NCBI RefSeq assembly: GCF_026914265.1
Contig: NC_069123.1
Span: 48,554,949 to 48,618,948 of the forward strand
Reading direction: 5' to 3'
DNA from: Mya arenaria
Taxonomy: Eukaryota; Mollusca; Bivalvia; Myida; Myidae
DNA: 64,000 bases
The position numbers and the translations under genes are program-made. Below, in pieces: positions 22,501-33,180 of the stretch. Position 1 is the first letter of the stretch. Every line of letters starts with the position of its first letter. The notes beneath the pieces are model-generated. The model worked only from the letters and a program-made list of their open reading frames with translations. It searched no databases and had not been told where the DNA came from.

Positions 22501-25500
22501 TGACTTACATTTGTGTTGCCATGCAAAGCATGGCTGATGCATAGGCACTACTTTGTCAAGCAGTGTCATCTGCTTTGTCACACTCTGTTTCTAGGTCATG
22601 GTTACCTGTGCTTGAATAGTCATTGGGCTCCCAATAGGTCACACTTGCAATTCGCAGGATTCTGTAGCATTGAAATTATCTCTGTTTCTAGACGATAACT
22701 AAATACTTAAATACGCATTAGACAGTATAATAATAGGAACATTCTTTTCAATTCATGAGTATTCACATGTGTAATTTTCTTTAGAATCAGGTCAGCCTAA
22801 ACAGCCTTTAGACCGGGCATTTCTAGCCGAGGAGTTGAATGTGGAAGAGGACAGAAATAGCACTCAAGTGTAAGTCACTGTTCAGTCACAAGTTATATTT
22901 GGTGTTAATAACATGTGTGAATGAAACTATACAAAACAAATGCAAAGCATGACTCATATATTCTTTTTATCACAAGGGTTAGGTGAAGTATCTGTTTATA
23001 CCATATTGTCAAGCTTACTATGCAATAAGTAGTTGATGTATGTTTAAAAACTGTGATAATTAATTATCCACACATTACGGTAAGTTGAACTCTACATCCT
23101 GGTAACCATTCTTGTATGAGAAATGAGGCATAATTAAACCAAAGAAACACTATTAAATATAACACTTATATATTGTTATGCCTATATTATACATCTTATA
23201 AGCAGGTCTACTTTTTGAAGTCATCTGCAATTTCGTGTAAACCTTTAACTTTTGCCATGACTCACTATACTATTAAAACTTGGTTCACATGTTTCAGAGA
23301 TAATATATATATGCAGAGTATAGCAATGCATTAAAACGTGACTTTATTTAAGGATTGAATCTAATTAACTTGTTTTCATGAAATTTTTTCCTTATGTTTG
23401 CATTTTTATGCTGCCCGAAGGGATTTGCTGCTTTGTCTGTCTGTGAATCTGTCCAGGCCAACCTAGGGGTGTTTTTGAATTTCAATTGCAGCTTTTTAAT
23501 TTTATTAGCTCCACTGGCCGAAGGCCATGGAGCTTATGTCGTCACAGATTGTCCGTCGTGAGTGCGTGCGTGCGTGCGTGCGTGCGTAAACTTTTACTTT
23601 AAACGACATCTCCTCTGAAACTGATAAGCGGATTTTGACAAAACTTCACAGGAATGTTCCTTTGGTGGTCCTTTACCAAAATTGCTCAAATGGTTCCGGT
23701 CCATTGCACAATATGGCCGCCAGAGCTAAAAATAGCAAAATCTTTAAACGACATCTCCTCTGAAACGGTTCGGCAGATTTTGATGAAACTTGACAGTAAT
23801 GTTCCTTGGGTGGTCCTTTATTAAAATTGCTCAAATGGTTCTGGTCCATTGCACAATATGGCCGCCACAGCTAAAAATAGCAAAATTTTAAACGACATCT
23901 CCTCTGAAACGGATAGGCAGATTTTGACAAAACTTCACAGGAATGTTCCTTTGGTGGTCCTTTACCAAAATTGCTCAAATGGTTCCGGTCCATTGCACAA
24001 TATGGCCGCCAGAGCTAAAAATAGCAAAATCTTTAAACGACATCTCCTCTGAAACGGTTCGGCAGATTTTGATGAAACTTGACAGTAATGTTCCTTGGGT
24101 GGTCCTTTATTAAAATTGCTCAAATGGTTCTGGTCCATTGCACAATATGGCCGCCACAGCTAAAAATAGCAAAATCTTTAAACGACATATCCTCTGAAAC
24201 GGATAGGCAGATTTTGACAAAACTTCACAGGAATGTTACTTTGGTGGTCCTTTACCAAAATTGCTCAAATGGTTCCGGTCCATTGCACAATATGGCCGCC
24301 AGAGCTAAAAATAGCAAAATCTTTAAACGACATCTCCTCTGAAACGGTTCGGCAGATTTTGATGAAACTTGACAGTAATGTTCCTTGGGTGGTCCTTTAT
24401 TAAAATTGCGCAAATGGTTCTGGTCCATTGCACAATATGGCCGCCACAGCTAAAAATAGCAAAATCTTTAAACGACATCTCCTCTGAAACGGATAGGCAG
24501 ATTTTGACAAAACTTCACAGGAATGTTCCTTTGGTGGTCCTTTACCAAAATTGCTCAAATGGTTCCGGTCCATTGCACAATATGGCCGCCAGAGCTAAAA
24601 ATAGCAAAATCTTTAAACGACATCTCCTCTGAAACGGTTCGGCAGATTTTGATGAAACTTGACAGTAATGTTCCTTGGGTGGTCCTTTATTAAAATTGCT
24701 CAAATGGTTCTGGTCCATTGCACAATATGGCCGCCACAGCTAAAAATAGCAAAATCTTTAAACGACATTTCCTCTGAAACGGATAGGCAGATTTTGACAA
24801 AACTTCACAGGAATGTTACTTTGGTGGTCCTTTACCAAAATTGCTCAAATGGTTCCGGTCCATTGCACAATATGGCCGCCAGAGCTAAAAATAGCAAAAT
24901 CTTTAAACGACATCTCCTCTGAAACGGTTCGGCAGATTTTGATGAAACTTGACAGTAATGTTCCTTGGGTGGTCCTTTATTAAAATTGCGCAAATGGTTC
25001 TGGTCCATTGCACAATATGGCCGCCACAGCTAAAAATAGCAAAATCTTTAAACGACATCTCCTCTGAAACGGATAGGCAGATTTTGACAAAACTTCACAG
25101 GAATGTTCCTTTGGTGGTCCTTTACCAAAATTGCTCAAATGGTTCCGGTCCATTGCACAATATGGCCGCCAGAGCTAAAAATAGCAAAATCTTTAAACGA
25201 CATCTCCTCTGAAATGGTTCGGCAGATTTTGATGAAACTTGACAGTAATGTTCCTTGGGTGGTCCTTTATTAAAATTGCTCAAATGGTTCTGGTCCATTG
25301 CACAATATGGCCGCCACAGCTAAAAATAGCAAAATCTTTAAACGACATCTCCTCTGAAACGGATAGGCAGATTTTGATGAAACTTGACAGAATTGTTCCT
25401 TGGGTGGTCCTTAACCAAAATTGCTCAAATGGTTCCGGTCCGCTGCACAACATGGCTGCCAGGGCAAAAAAATAGAAAAACCTTTAAAGAACATCTTCTC

Positions 25501-28500
25501 AGAAACCGATGATCAGATTTTGATGAAACTTAACAGAAATGTTCCTTGGATGGTCCTTTATCAAATTTGCTTCAATGGTTTCGGTCCACTGCACAAGATG
25601 GCCCCCAGAGGTAAAAATAGAAAAACCTTTAAACGACTTCTCCTCAGAAACCGATGATCGTATTGCAATGAAACTTGACAGAAATGTTACTTGGGTAGTC
25701 CTTAACCAAAATAGCCCAAACAGTTCTGGTCTGCTGCACAACATGGGCACCAAAGCTAAGAATAGAAAAAAACGTTAAACTACATCTTCTCAGAAACCGA
25801 TTATCAGATTTTGATGAAACTTTACATAAATGTTCATCGGGATGCCCTTTAACCAAAATTGCCCAAATGGTTCCGGTCCGCTGCACAACATGGCTGCGAG
25901 AGTTAAAAATAGAAAAACCTTTAAGGACTTCTCGTCCGCAGTCTTCACGAAAAACATTTTAACCTACTAGCCAGTTGGACTAGCATAATGGCATATTTTA
26001 CTAGTCCGAATGACAATCTAGTAGTCCGACTATTTTGCCACATTATAAAACTGTATGCTTGAGGTAAATACCTATTTCAATTGAGCAGCTTGCAGTTTGA
26101 GTAAACATTTCTTTATTATGATGCTCATGCAGTGATAGGGAGTGACATCCTTCTGTTGGGAATAGTGCTCCTTGTTTTTCAGAACCTATGGGTACTATGT
26201 AAAAACAAAAGGCATCTTGCTTGAATAGACTGTAATAATATCAACATGGTTAGAAAAGAAATGCCATGCTTTAATAGCTTTGATTACATTTTACTACTGA
26301 ATTTCCTCCCTTTAATAGAAAAAAAATTAATGTCTTAATTTTTCACGTATAGCATCTTTAAATAATTTTTAAACAATAATAATTTATGAGTAAACATATA
26401 AGCATAAAGTTCTCACAAAAAGATCAATTTAAAAACCTTACATTTATACATAGGAAAGTATATATAGACTGAACATTAATTTTCGTTTAAGTGACATTCT
26501 GAAAGTTTATGAAACAGCTATTTTTAGTAACTTAAATGGCCGAAAAGTGTAAGTGAAACACCAAGTCGATTCTATCTCGTCAGTTCTTGTTCAGGTTAGA
26601 TATTTGCTTCATAATCTATTCAGATTAAATGTTAACCGATGATCAGATTTTGATGAAACTTGACAGAAATGTTCCTTGGGTGGTCATTAACCAAAATTTG
26701 TTAAATGGTTCCAGTCCACTGCACACCATGGCTGCCAGAGCTAAAAAATAAAAAAAACTTTATACGACTTGTCGTCGAAACCGATGACCTTTTTTCGATA
26801 AAACTTGACAGAAATGTTTGTTTGGTGCTCCTTTACTCAAATTGCCCAAATCATTTCGGTCCACTGCACAACATGGCAGCCAGAGCTATTAAAGTAAAAA
26901 ATTTTTTTAAATAACTTCTCCTCAAAAATTGATGATTGTATTTCTATGAAACTTGACGAAAATGTTCTTTAGGTGGTCTTTGCTTGAACCTTTTGGCCAC
27001 TGGAGCACAGGCACTGATGTGCCTCTTGTTTCTAAACATATACCTTAACATTTATTTTTCAAACCTGCAATTTCTTTCCGTGTTTTTCCAACTTGAATAT
27101 ACATGTGTAATAATGCTTCTTCCATTTACTTTCTACCAAAACACATTTTATTACAATTTCTGTCTTTTTATATAAAATTGGCATATGGGAAGGATCTATT
27201 GCTTCCAGTGACATTCTTGTTTTGTTTGTTTTTAAATTAAAAAAAAAATGAATAATTTCCGGTGAAAATTACAGAAAAAAATAATTACATACATAGTGTA
27301 CCATTGATTGGCCAAATGGTGTAACACTTGTCAGAGTGCAGCAATTAAAAAACCATGTCAAAAACATAGAACAGTTCATGCAAAATGAATGTCAGTTTTT
27401 TTAATGGAAAGTACTGTGGCTATGTAAATATTACTGCTTAAATCAAGCACCTAATTTGACTGAAAAATATGAACAGATGAGGACCGGTATTGACTCTATT
27501 GAGCTCTTGTTTATAAATAAAATGTAGCACCGCATGTTTGATGATAATGGGAAGTGAGTTTATTAATAAAAGCATGCCTTGACTGCTAATAAATTAATAT
27601 TTTCTCTTACCCTACACTCTATGTAGGATTAAAAACGCAATGTATTGAATTTCTACTTCCGCTTCAAAATGCGTGAGGCAGTGAATGATTTTACTCATTG
27701 ATTTTTAGTTTAAGCTAATATCTTAATCCGCGTAAATTTTTCAGGCCACTGCTGTACAGTTTGATTGGTCAGTTTATGAATAAAAACCGTGGGAAATCCA
27801 CAAAATCTGCAATGCAGAACCGAGGACAGTCTTCCCGATTCCTCGATGATCTTGAGCATGAGATGGGTAAGTGTTACTCGAAGCAAGTTTGTATAGCGCT
27901 TCGTCACAATCACTTCTGAGATGACTGATTCTGGTAAATAAACTCTTATTTTGTAAGTTGTGTTAAAGATTGGAATTCAGTTTGTCAAGTGAAAATGTGA
28001 ATACAAAGGGAAGGAACTTTGATCTAAAACAGAAAGCTTTTCTATTTTGGTGCCAAAGTTATAAATTACAAAATGTAGTATGTAAGAAGCACATGTTATT
28101 AGTTTAAACATATTTATTTTACAACGATTGTGAAACAAGTTATTACAACATTATATTATTCACTCTCGTTGGCCTGATTTTACGCAAGAGTGTGGTCTTG
28201 TGTTGCGGGGGAACCCAGAGAAAACCCACTTGTCCAGCTTGGTGACCACGAACCAAACTCATGTGCCCGAGCTGGGAATCGAACCCGGGTCGCCTAGGTG
28301 AGAAGCGAGTGCGCTAACCACTGCGCTAACCGGACAACCACATGATATTGATGTCATATTACTGTCAAAAGTCAGCCTACAACTTGGCTTTGTAAGTAGA
28401 CATAATAAGACTTGTAAGAATGACAAATTTAGTATTGTCATTTTAGTGAATACATGTTGTTTATTACAGATTAAACACCCGTTTATTACAAAATCTCTCT

Positions 28501-28797
28501 TCATTTGGGTTTTAAAACAAGTCTTAAAACACATAAATACAAGTACACTCAGTGTCTGCAAACTGTACCAACTTAATTATGCCCCATGGGCAGGCAAATA
28601 GAAGCCACACGGTCTGTCCATCCCTTTAGTCCATTAACATTGTGTCTTGGTCGCAACTTTTCCTCTTTTATTTGAATGACAGAATGATTTGATTTTATTC
28701 AAGTCACTTTGCAGTATTTTTGTGTTTCTGTTTTTTAGCATCGGGAGGCATTAACCATATAACAGAGCCACTGGTTGTAAGAGGGGGTAGAAAATGA
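19576..28797 (+). CDS. CEP20: Centrosomal protein CEP20 (FOPNL/FOR20), complete, 5 exons
   Basis: CEP20 is a small LisH protein of centriolar satellites and basal bodies, related to the FGFR1OP N-terminus and needed for ciliogenesis. Exons: 19576-19603, 22027-22224, 22785-22869, 27745-27866, 28739-28797. They sum to 492 nt (163 aa plus stop; human is 174 aa) with agreeing phases. Exon 1 encodes MTSTQELKE (human MATVAELKA). Exon 2 has KDTLENRGVLGQIKARIRAE, then the LisH segment LIREYLEFNKYKYTASVL (LisH about residues 50-78). Exon 3 begins ESGQPKQPLDRAFL and exon 4 PLLYSLIGQF. The C-terminus (ITEPLVVRGGRK) is poorly conserved. Intron 3 is almost 4.9 kb and filled by a tandem-repeat element. The gene is divergent from NOL11 and convergent with MINPP1. 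Confidence 0.95.
19911..20185. repeat. GC-rich repeat with imperfect inverted ends
   Basis: Strikingly GC-rich against its AT-rich surroundings. It opens with a C run followed by 'cagagtccggggaata' and closes with 'cccagacctggggggg', which inverted reads similarly. Internal short motifs such as 'gggga', 'aaaatcc' and 'tcccc' recur. It lies in CEP20 intron 1. Probably a dispersed element; no coding frame is recognised. Confidence 0.5.
20195..20560. repeat. Two-unit repeat with 'aggtcaaaggtca' cores
   Basis: Two diverged units of about 172 bp share 'ctggtatgcctatcggtc', then 'aggtcaaaggtcaa', 'gtgac' and 'gctcaataactaa'-like ends. Each contains a perfect DR1-type motif, at 20289-20301 and 20461-20473. 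They lie in CEP20 intron 1 and are a dispersed-repeat type, not a gene. Confidence 0.6.
21655..21925. mobile_element. Degraded MITE of the 1574-1877 family
   Basis: It shares with 1574-1877 the blocks 'ccgtttttatagtcagtt', 'tatacagaagata', 'ctccaatgatga' and the right end 'aaggatgtaaccctaacc'. The left end is eroded and no target duplication can be called. It lies in CEP20 intron 1, about 100 bp upstream of exon 2. Confidence 0.65.
23602..25480. repeat. Higher-order satellite array, 145/290/580 bp
   Basis: Monomers of 145 bp alternate between two types: 'gataggcagattttgacaaa' followed by 'cgccagagc', and 'ttcggcagattttgatgaaa' followed by 'cgccacagc'. The alternation gives a 290 bp dimer. 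Successive dimers alternate again ('gttcctttgg' versus 'gttactttgg'; 'attgctc' versus 'attgcgc'), giving a 580 bp unit. The near-identical 87-codon frames at 24079, 24369, 24659 and 24949 are products of this periodicity, not genes. Units after 25480 are more diverged. Confidence 0.9.
25936..26633. other. Non-array sequence splitting the 145 bp array
   Basis: The array stops after 'aaacctttaaggacttctcg' and resumes at 'accgatgatcagattttgat'. The intervening 700 bp is AT-rich, begins with 'ctagtcc'-type short repeats, and has no recognisable gene or terminal repeats. Confidence 0.5.
28160..28339 (-). mobile_element. tRNA-derived SINE
   Basis: Read on the minus strand, the 5' head carries an A-box-like TTAGCGCAGTGG (28318-28329) and a canonical B box GGTTCGATTCCC (28274-28285), spaced as in a tRNA gene. 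A tRNA-unrelated body with 'tttctctgggttccccc' follows. No cloverleaf with paired acceptor stem is formed, so this is a SINE and not a tRNA gene. It lies in CEP20 intron 4. Target duplications were not resolved. Confidence 0.8.
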
Positions 28798-29390
28798 CCT
28801 ACTTGATGTGACACTGCCAGATGAACTTCCCGCCAAGGCAGCTACACATGCTAGATGTTCATCACATATATGAAAAACATTGTGACTTGGTGTGAATGTT
28901 AAACTACACTGAGCTTGTTGTTTTTTTTCATCAGCAAGGTCATTAACACTTACCCAAAGCAAAAGTGTGATTAGTTAATAGCTCTGTACCTAGTGAAAAA
29001 AAGCAAATTCCAATGTATATGTATATAAAAAATGATAAACAACGAAGAAAGATAAATGTACAACCATGTACATGTATGTCAATGGGTGGTCCATATTGAG
29101 GACATTGGTATTAAGTTTTCTTTTCCCTCAGATTGGAAAGAAGTGTTGACTGTGATAGAACAAAGTGATTGTTGAATATTGTTGACTCGATGATACTGGT
29201 GGTGTATGTGTGGAGGACGAGGCTTCTCTCACAACAGTTCCAGATTGTCTCACAATGTCTATTTAAAACGCAATGTGTACATGTGAATGTCACTTGGTCA
29301 GTAAAAAGTCATAAACATGCATATGTATGTGTACATTTAAGTGTTATTCGAAAATAGATACATTTTTAATATTTTTGTGATTATTAGTTG

Positions 29391-29396
29391 AATAAA
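29391..29396 (+). promoter_or_regulatory. Candidate CEP20 poly(A) signal
   Basis: First AATAAA on the plus strand after the CEP20 stop codon, 594 nt downstream. It lies outside the duplicated unit, which ends at 29198. Confidence 0.5.
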
Positions 29397-29528
29397 TATG
29401 CAAAATTATAATGAGAAACCCTATTATTCAAGTGCCACTGGCTAAATAATTAAGTGTTATATGTTTATTGTAGACCATCATATATTATTAGCATATATAC
29501 AACTCAAAATCTATGAAGAAAATCTCAA

Positions 29529-29534
29529 TTTATT
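29529..29534 (-). promoter_or_regulatory. Candidate MINPP1 poly(A) signal
   Basis: AATAAA on the minus strand, about 520 nt after the MINPP1 stop and about 130 bp from the CEP20 signal. The two convergent transcripts would end next to each other. Confidence 0.4.
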
Positions 29535-30053
29535 ATTAGAAAATATTAGATATATTCATATTTTAAAATGTGCGGTAATTATGATATTTGAAGTACTGAC
29601 CTACACAATAGCTAAAATACATATGCAACAAAGTAGAAATGGTTTGAAATAAAGCAATTTGTCATGATTTGCAGGCTTATAAAAGCACGGTAAAGAACTA
29701 AGAGGACTATATAGTGTACTGTATAGGGTACCCCATCTACAAGTCAACTACACACATGTAGTTCATATCTCTATTGACATACTGTTTGTGATTTGTGCCA
29801 GTACGGTATTGGTATCAACTTGGGAGTATATTTCTTGGTTGCAGGTAACATGTGACTGGGTATGCTTTTCTTATATCATTTTCCAATAAGATATGTTATA
29901 TATTATTTACACGTTTCCCATCCTTTCATAATTCTAATACTGTCATATTTTACATAATCTGTATTTTTTTACAAAGTATTTTCAATGGTATTAAAACGAA
30001 GGTACATGTAAGGTTTTGGATAGTTGGAAGTTCCAAGTACTGAACTGAATATT

Positions 30054-30903
30054 TTATGAACATGACAATGCTGACAAAAGTAATGTTGCAATAAATACGG
30101 TGGTGTTAATAATGATGACACTGGTTCCTGATATATCATCGTCATCGTCGTCACAAATCTTCTCGATATCACAGCTGTTGGTTATGTTGGCGTATTGTTG
30201 AAGCATGGTGTCAAGAGGGCAGGCGTCGGCATTGCAGCCTGGTATACGGACTACTTCCTCATTAACGAACATCTTCACGAGAAACTTGTTGTCAGGGTTG
30301 TCATCGTTGGGACCAGCTTTACACGCATATAGCACGAAAGCTAAATTGGCAGAGAATGGCAACAACTTGCTTGATTTGAATTTCCTGTCTCGCAAAGCTT
30401 CCCTGTTAGTCGCGAGGAGCGGGGTATTGTCCTTGTAAAGACCTAATGTAGCCATTAGCTGCGCCACCGTCTCTGAATGTCCGAACAGAAAATTGGCCGC
30501 TGTGTATCTGCAAATAAAAAAAAATACACCGTGAATCATTCCCATAAGGGTTTGTATAAGACATAGACTAAACCGAGGACACGTTACACAACTTATTGGC
30601 TTTCTTCTCATGCCTTCGCACTGATGTTCTTACTCACTTGACATGGACTAATCAGCTGCATGCAGTCATTATATCTCAGAAAAGTACCAAGAAAACCATT
30701 GTGTCAGAAGTATTGTTTAAACCCTTCCCCGTGATCAGTGACCGTAGAATGTATGCATACCCCCGGTTAGCCTGCTCCTGTGTGATATTGCTGTAGTCCC
30801 AGCTGGTGTTCATAGCTGCCTTTAGGTTACCCAACATGTGCCGTACCAGCGGGCACGCCACCCTTGACGTCAGTGGATCGCCGTACATACTCTCCAACCA
30901 TTT
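30054..30903 (-). CDS. MINPP1: Multiple inositol polyphosphate phosphatase, last two exons
   Basis: MINPP1 is a histidine-acid-phosphatase-fold enzyme that removes phosphates from InsP6, InsP5 and, in animals, 2,3-bisphosphoglycerate. Two exons are visible: 30903-30761 and 30507-30054, with matching phase (two bases plus one). The first contains GDPLTSRVACPLVRHML. The second has FGHSETVAQLMATLGLYKD (family HAE motif, here HSE), then DRKFKSSKLLPFSANLAFVL and IPGCNADACPLDTMLQQY. The protein ends in a run of six Asp and a hydrophobic stretch (about the last 24 residues), and lacks the SDEL-type ER-retention signal of vertebrate MINPP1; a GPI-anchor or membrane tail is inferred. The catalytic RHGxRxP exons should lie beyond 30903 but are absent, because foreign sequence begins at 31698. 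Confidence 0.9.
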
Positions 30904-31697
30904 CTAAAGCATAACATGTTTACAATTTGTCAATCATTTTCTGAAGCCCGTTTACTTAATTTGAGATTTGTAACAAGAAGAACGCCTTAAATCTAACATT
31001 TAAACTAGAATGACATTCATTCTAAATCGTCCTCAATTTATTATCCCATGCCGAAATTTTTCGGAAGAGGGATCTCCTGTCCGTCCGGAACCATTTCTAT
31101 GTAAAAACTGAATGTTAACGATTGAACCATGTATGAAAATTGTAAAAAATCGTGCGTTGGTGTACGTGCTACTGCTAGTAACACAAGAGTAATGACCCTT
31201 TAAGTATGGTTATCATGCCTGAAGCTGAAATGTGTTTGTCCAAAGTCTTTACTATTTAGTTGATAAAGAGTGTAAACCGTACATAAAATAAACCTTTGTG
31301 CGCTGGTGCATGCCGGAGATTCATCTATATCGAGTGAGCATCATAAATAATGTTGCTCTTCATTAATGGCAAAAAGAAAACCTAAATATTGTCCGTTCAG
31401 AGTCACACTTGACAGAAATATAGTTAACTTGTGGGAAGTTGGTATAACTATCGTGCGGTATACACCGGCAAACTTTGTCTTTATATGATTGGTTTTAGAC
31501 AAGTTTGTTGTTGATAAAAAAAGCTGAAACTTAAGTTAATTGTTTAGAACTAGAGTGTGATGATGCACGTGCAATATTTGTCTTGATAGGACCAGTAACT
31601 TAATTGTCATTTAATTATTAAAAAACAGCACAGAAAGGGGTCCTTTCGGAAGCATTTCTATTAAACTTACTAATGGATTTTAATTGTACTTATGAAA
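30904..31697. other. MINPP1 intron sequence up to the junction
   Basis: No further MINPP1 exon was found on the minus strand. A partial dispersed repeat may lie near 31040-31085 ('ccgaaatttttcgg' palindrome). Sequence quality still looks clean here. Confidence 0.5.
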
Positions 31698-32895
31698 TAA
31701 CATTTTGTAAACCTGGAGAATTTTAATGAACAGCCACATGTAAGGCAGTGCTTTTGTCATTTATTTCATTAAAAACACATTCTAAAATGATTGGTTAATT
31801 ATTGTAAAGGCTGATATGATATATTAAACAAACAATGATAGTAAAGATATACAGTTTGACGGATATTTACGATGTGGTACTGCGGCCTCCTAACAAATAA
31901 AAATAGAGTAGTACATAACATGGCAATTGAAAAAGGGAATACAAGGGTCAATATTCGTGGGATCTGAATTCGTGGATCATCCACCCACAGAAAACCCACG
32001 AACATTTAATGCCCCACGGAACATTAATGATTTCACAGTATGTGAAATAAGCATTTTTAATACCATTGCACAATAGGCAACTGAGTTGACTGTTCACTGT
32101 AATTAGGGGTCATGTATTGGGACTAATTAGTACATCTGGTGGGACAAGGTGATGTAGCTCCCACCACTAAATGGTGGGGGTATTACACAGTGTGTGAATT
32201 CAGTAGTGAATATAAAACCCCTAAAGTTGCCATCTCTACCAGCCCATTCATATAAGCTTATCACTCAGCATTAGGTTACTTTATGTTGGGTTCCCAGGTT
32301 AGGTGTGTAGCAGGGACCGGTGTGTGTGTCTGTATGTTCCCCGGCCCCAGTCTAGTCAGCAGGCTTGGCTCGAGGGTTGAGGGATCACACTGGTACTGGT
32401 ATACATTACAGGGTCGTTATGGCAGGGCACAAACAGGCGTGGTCTCCAACATGCACCCATAAGGAAAAGCAGCAAATGGCATTCTCACATAGAAATGCCT
32501 TTAATTAAGCAAACTCAAAAAAGTGTCTATATCTACAGTACACTATAGATGTTCTATGCATTTTGATTATATTTTAGGTTAGATGTAATTTAATGGGCTA
32601 CATGCATTAACATATGCACCAAAGTTTTGACTTGATAAAATACTGTTTCAAATCTTACAATCAGCATATAATTCTTACTAGAATTTCGAAAGTTACTCTG
32701 AGAAAATATGTATTATTTCTACTAGGAAATTTTAAATTCATAATTTTTAGCAGTTGATCCACTTGAACCTGTTTTTGAGCAAAGGTAACTCGGGGCATTT
32801 AGTTAACATCATAAAATGCTGATAATGCACCTTTGGTTTTACACTGTGGTCTTTCTGCGAAGGTTGGAAGGATTTCGGAGTCCATTACTCAGTCA

Positions 32896-33180
32896 ATGAT
32901 GCATATACATCTGGAAATACATGTCACTTGTCAACAAGCATATACCATCTGAAAACATGTCAGTGTAACACAATGCATATTACCATCTGAAATAACATGT
33001 CAATTGTCAATAATGAATATACCATCTGAAATTACATTCAATGTCAACATGCATAACCATCTGAAAACATGTCAATGTCACGATGCATATACCATCTGAA
33101 ATACATGTCAATTGGTCAACGATTCATATTTTTTTTGTAACCCATCTGACACATAATGTCAAACGATGTACATTTCATCT
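32896..33180. repeat. Copy B of the 38 bp acceptor minisatellite
   Basis: Same 'catatacc', 'atctgaaa', 'tacatgtca' units as 9542-9830, each with small indels; a short T run is inserted near 33127. Confidence 0.75.

Larger units (their letters stand above)
23508..27006. mobile_element. Tandem-core element, 145 bp repeats, 12 bp inverted ends
   Basis: The left edge GCTCCACTGGCC (23508-23519) is matched by an inverted right edge GGCCACTGGAGC (26995-27006) with one mismatch. Next to the left edge are the hairpin 'ggccgaaggcc' and a (gtgc)n microsatellite near 23560-23586. The core is a tandem array of 145 bp units (23602-25930), resumed at 26634-26990 after a non-array stretch. It lies in CEP20 intron 3. 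The plan resembles non-autonomous Helitron-like tandem-core elements. Confidence 0.65.
5858..29198. repeat. Copy A of a 23.3 kb duplicated unit (native copy)
   Basis: This segment recurs as 31698-52884 (lacking its first 2.5 kb) and as 52885-64000 (running off the window). It starts in NOL11 intron 12 and ends about 400 bp after the CEP20 stop. In copy A both genes read through intact into unique flanks: NOL11 exons 13-16 on the left, and the CEP20 poly(A) signal and MINPP1 on the right. That marks copy A as the native locus. The end points were set by comparing the sequences around 5858, 29198 and 52884. Confidence 0.9.
29199..30053. other. Unique DNA between convergent CEP20 and MINPP1
   Basis: This is the native right flank of copy A. 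It should hold the end of the CEP20 3' UTR (plus strand) and the MINPP1 3' UTR (minus strand). No other gene or named repeat is seen. Confidence 0.6.

Noticed and set aside
24079-25475. Series of near-identical 78-87 codon open frames on the plus strand
   Set aside because: They are spaced exactly 290 bp apart and follow from the higher-order satellite period; no start or splice context and no protein family.
28274-28339. Possible tRNA gene with A and B boxes (minus strand)
   Set aside because: No closing acceptor stem, and a non-tRNA tail follows; it fits a tRNA-derived SINE.
28735-28962. 75-codon minus-strand frame
   Set aside because: It is antisense to CEP20 exon 5 and its 3' UTR, with no similarity of its own.
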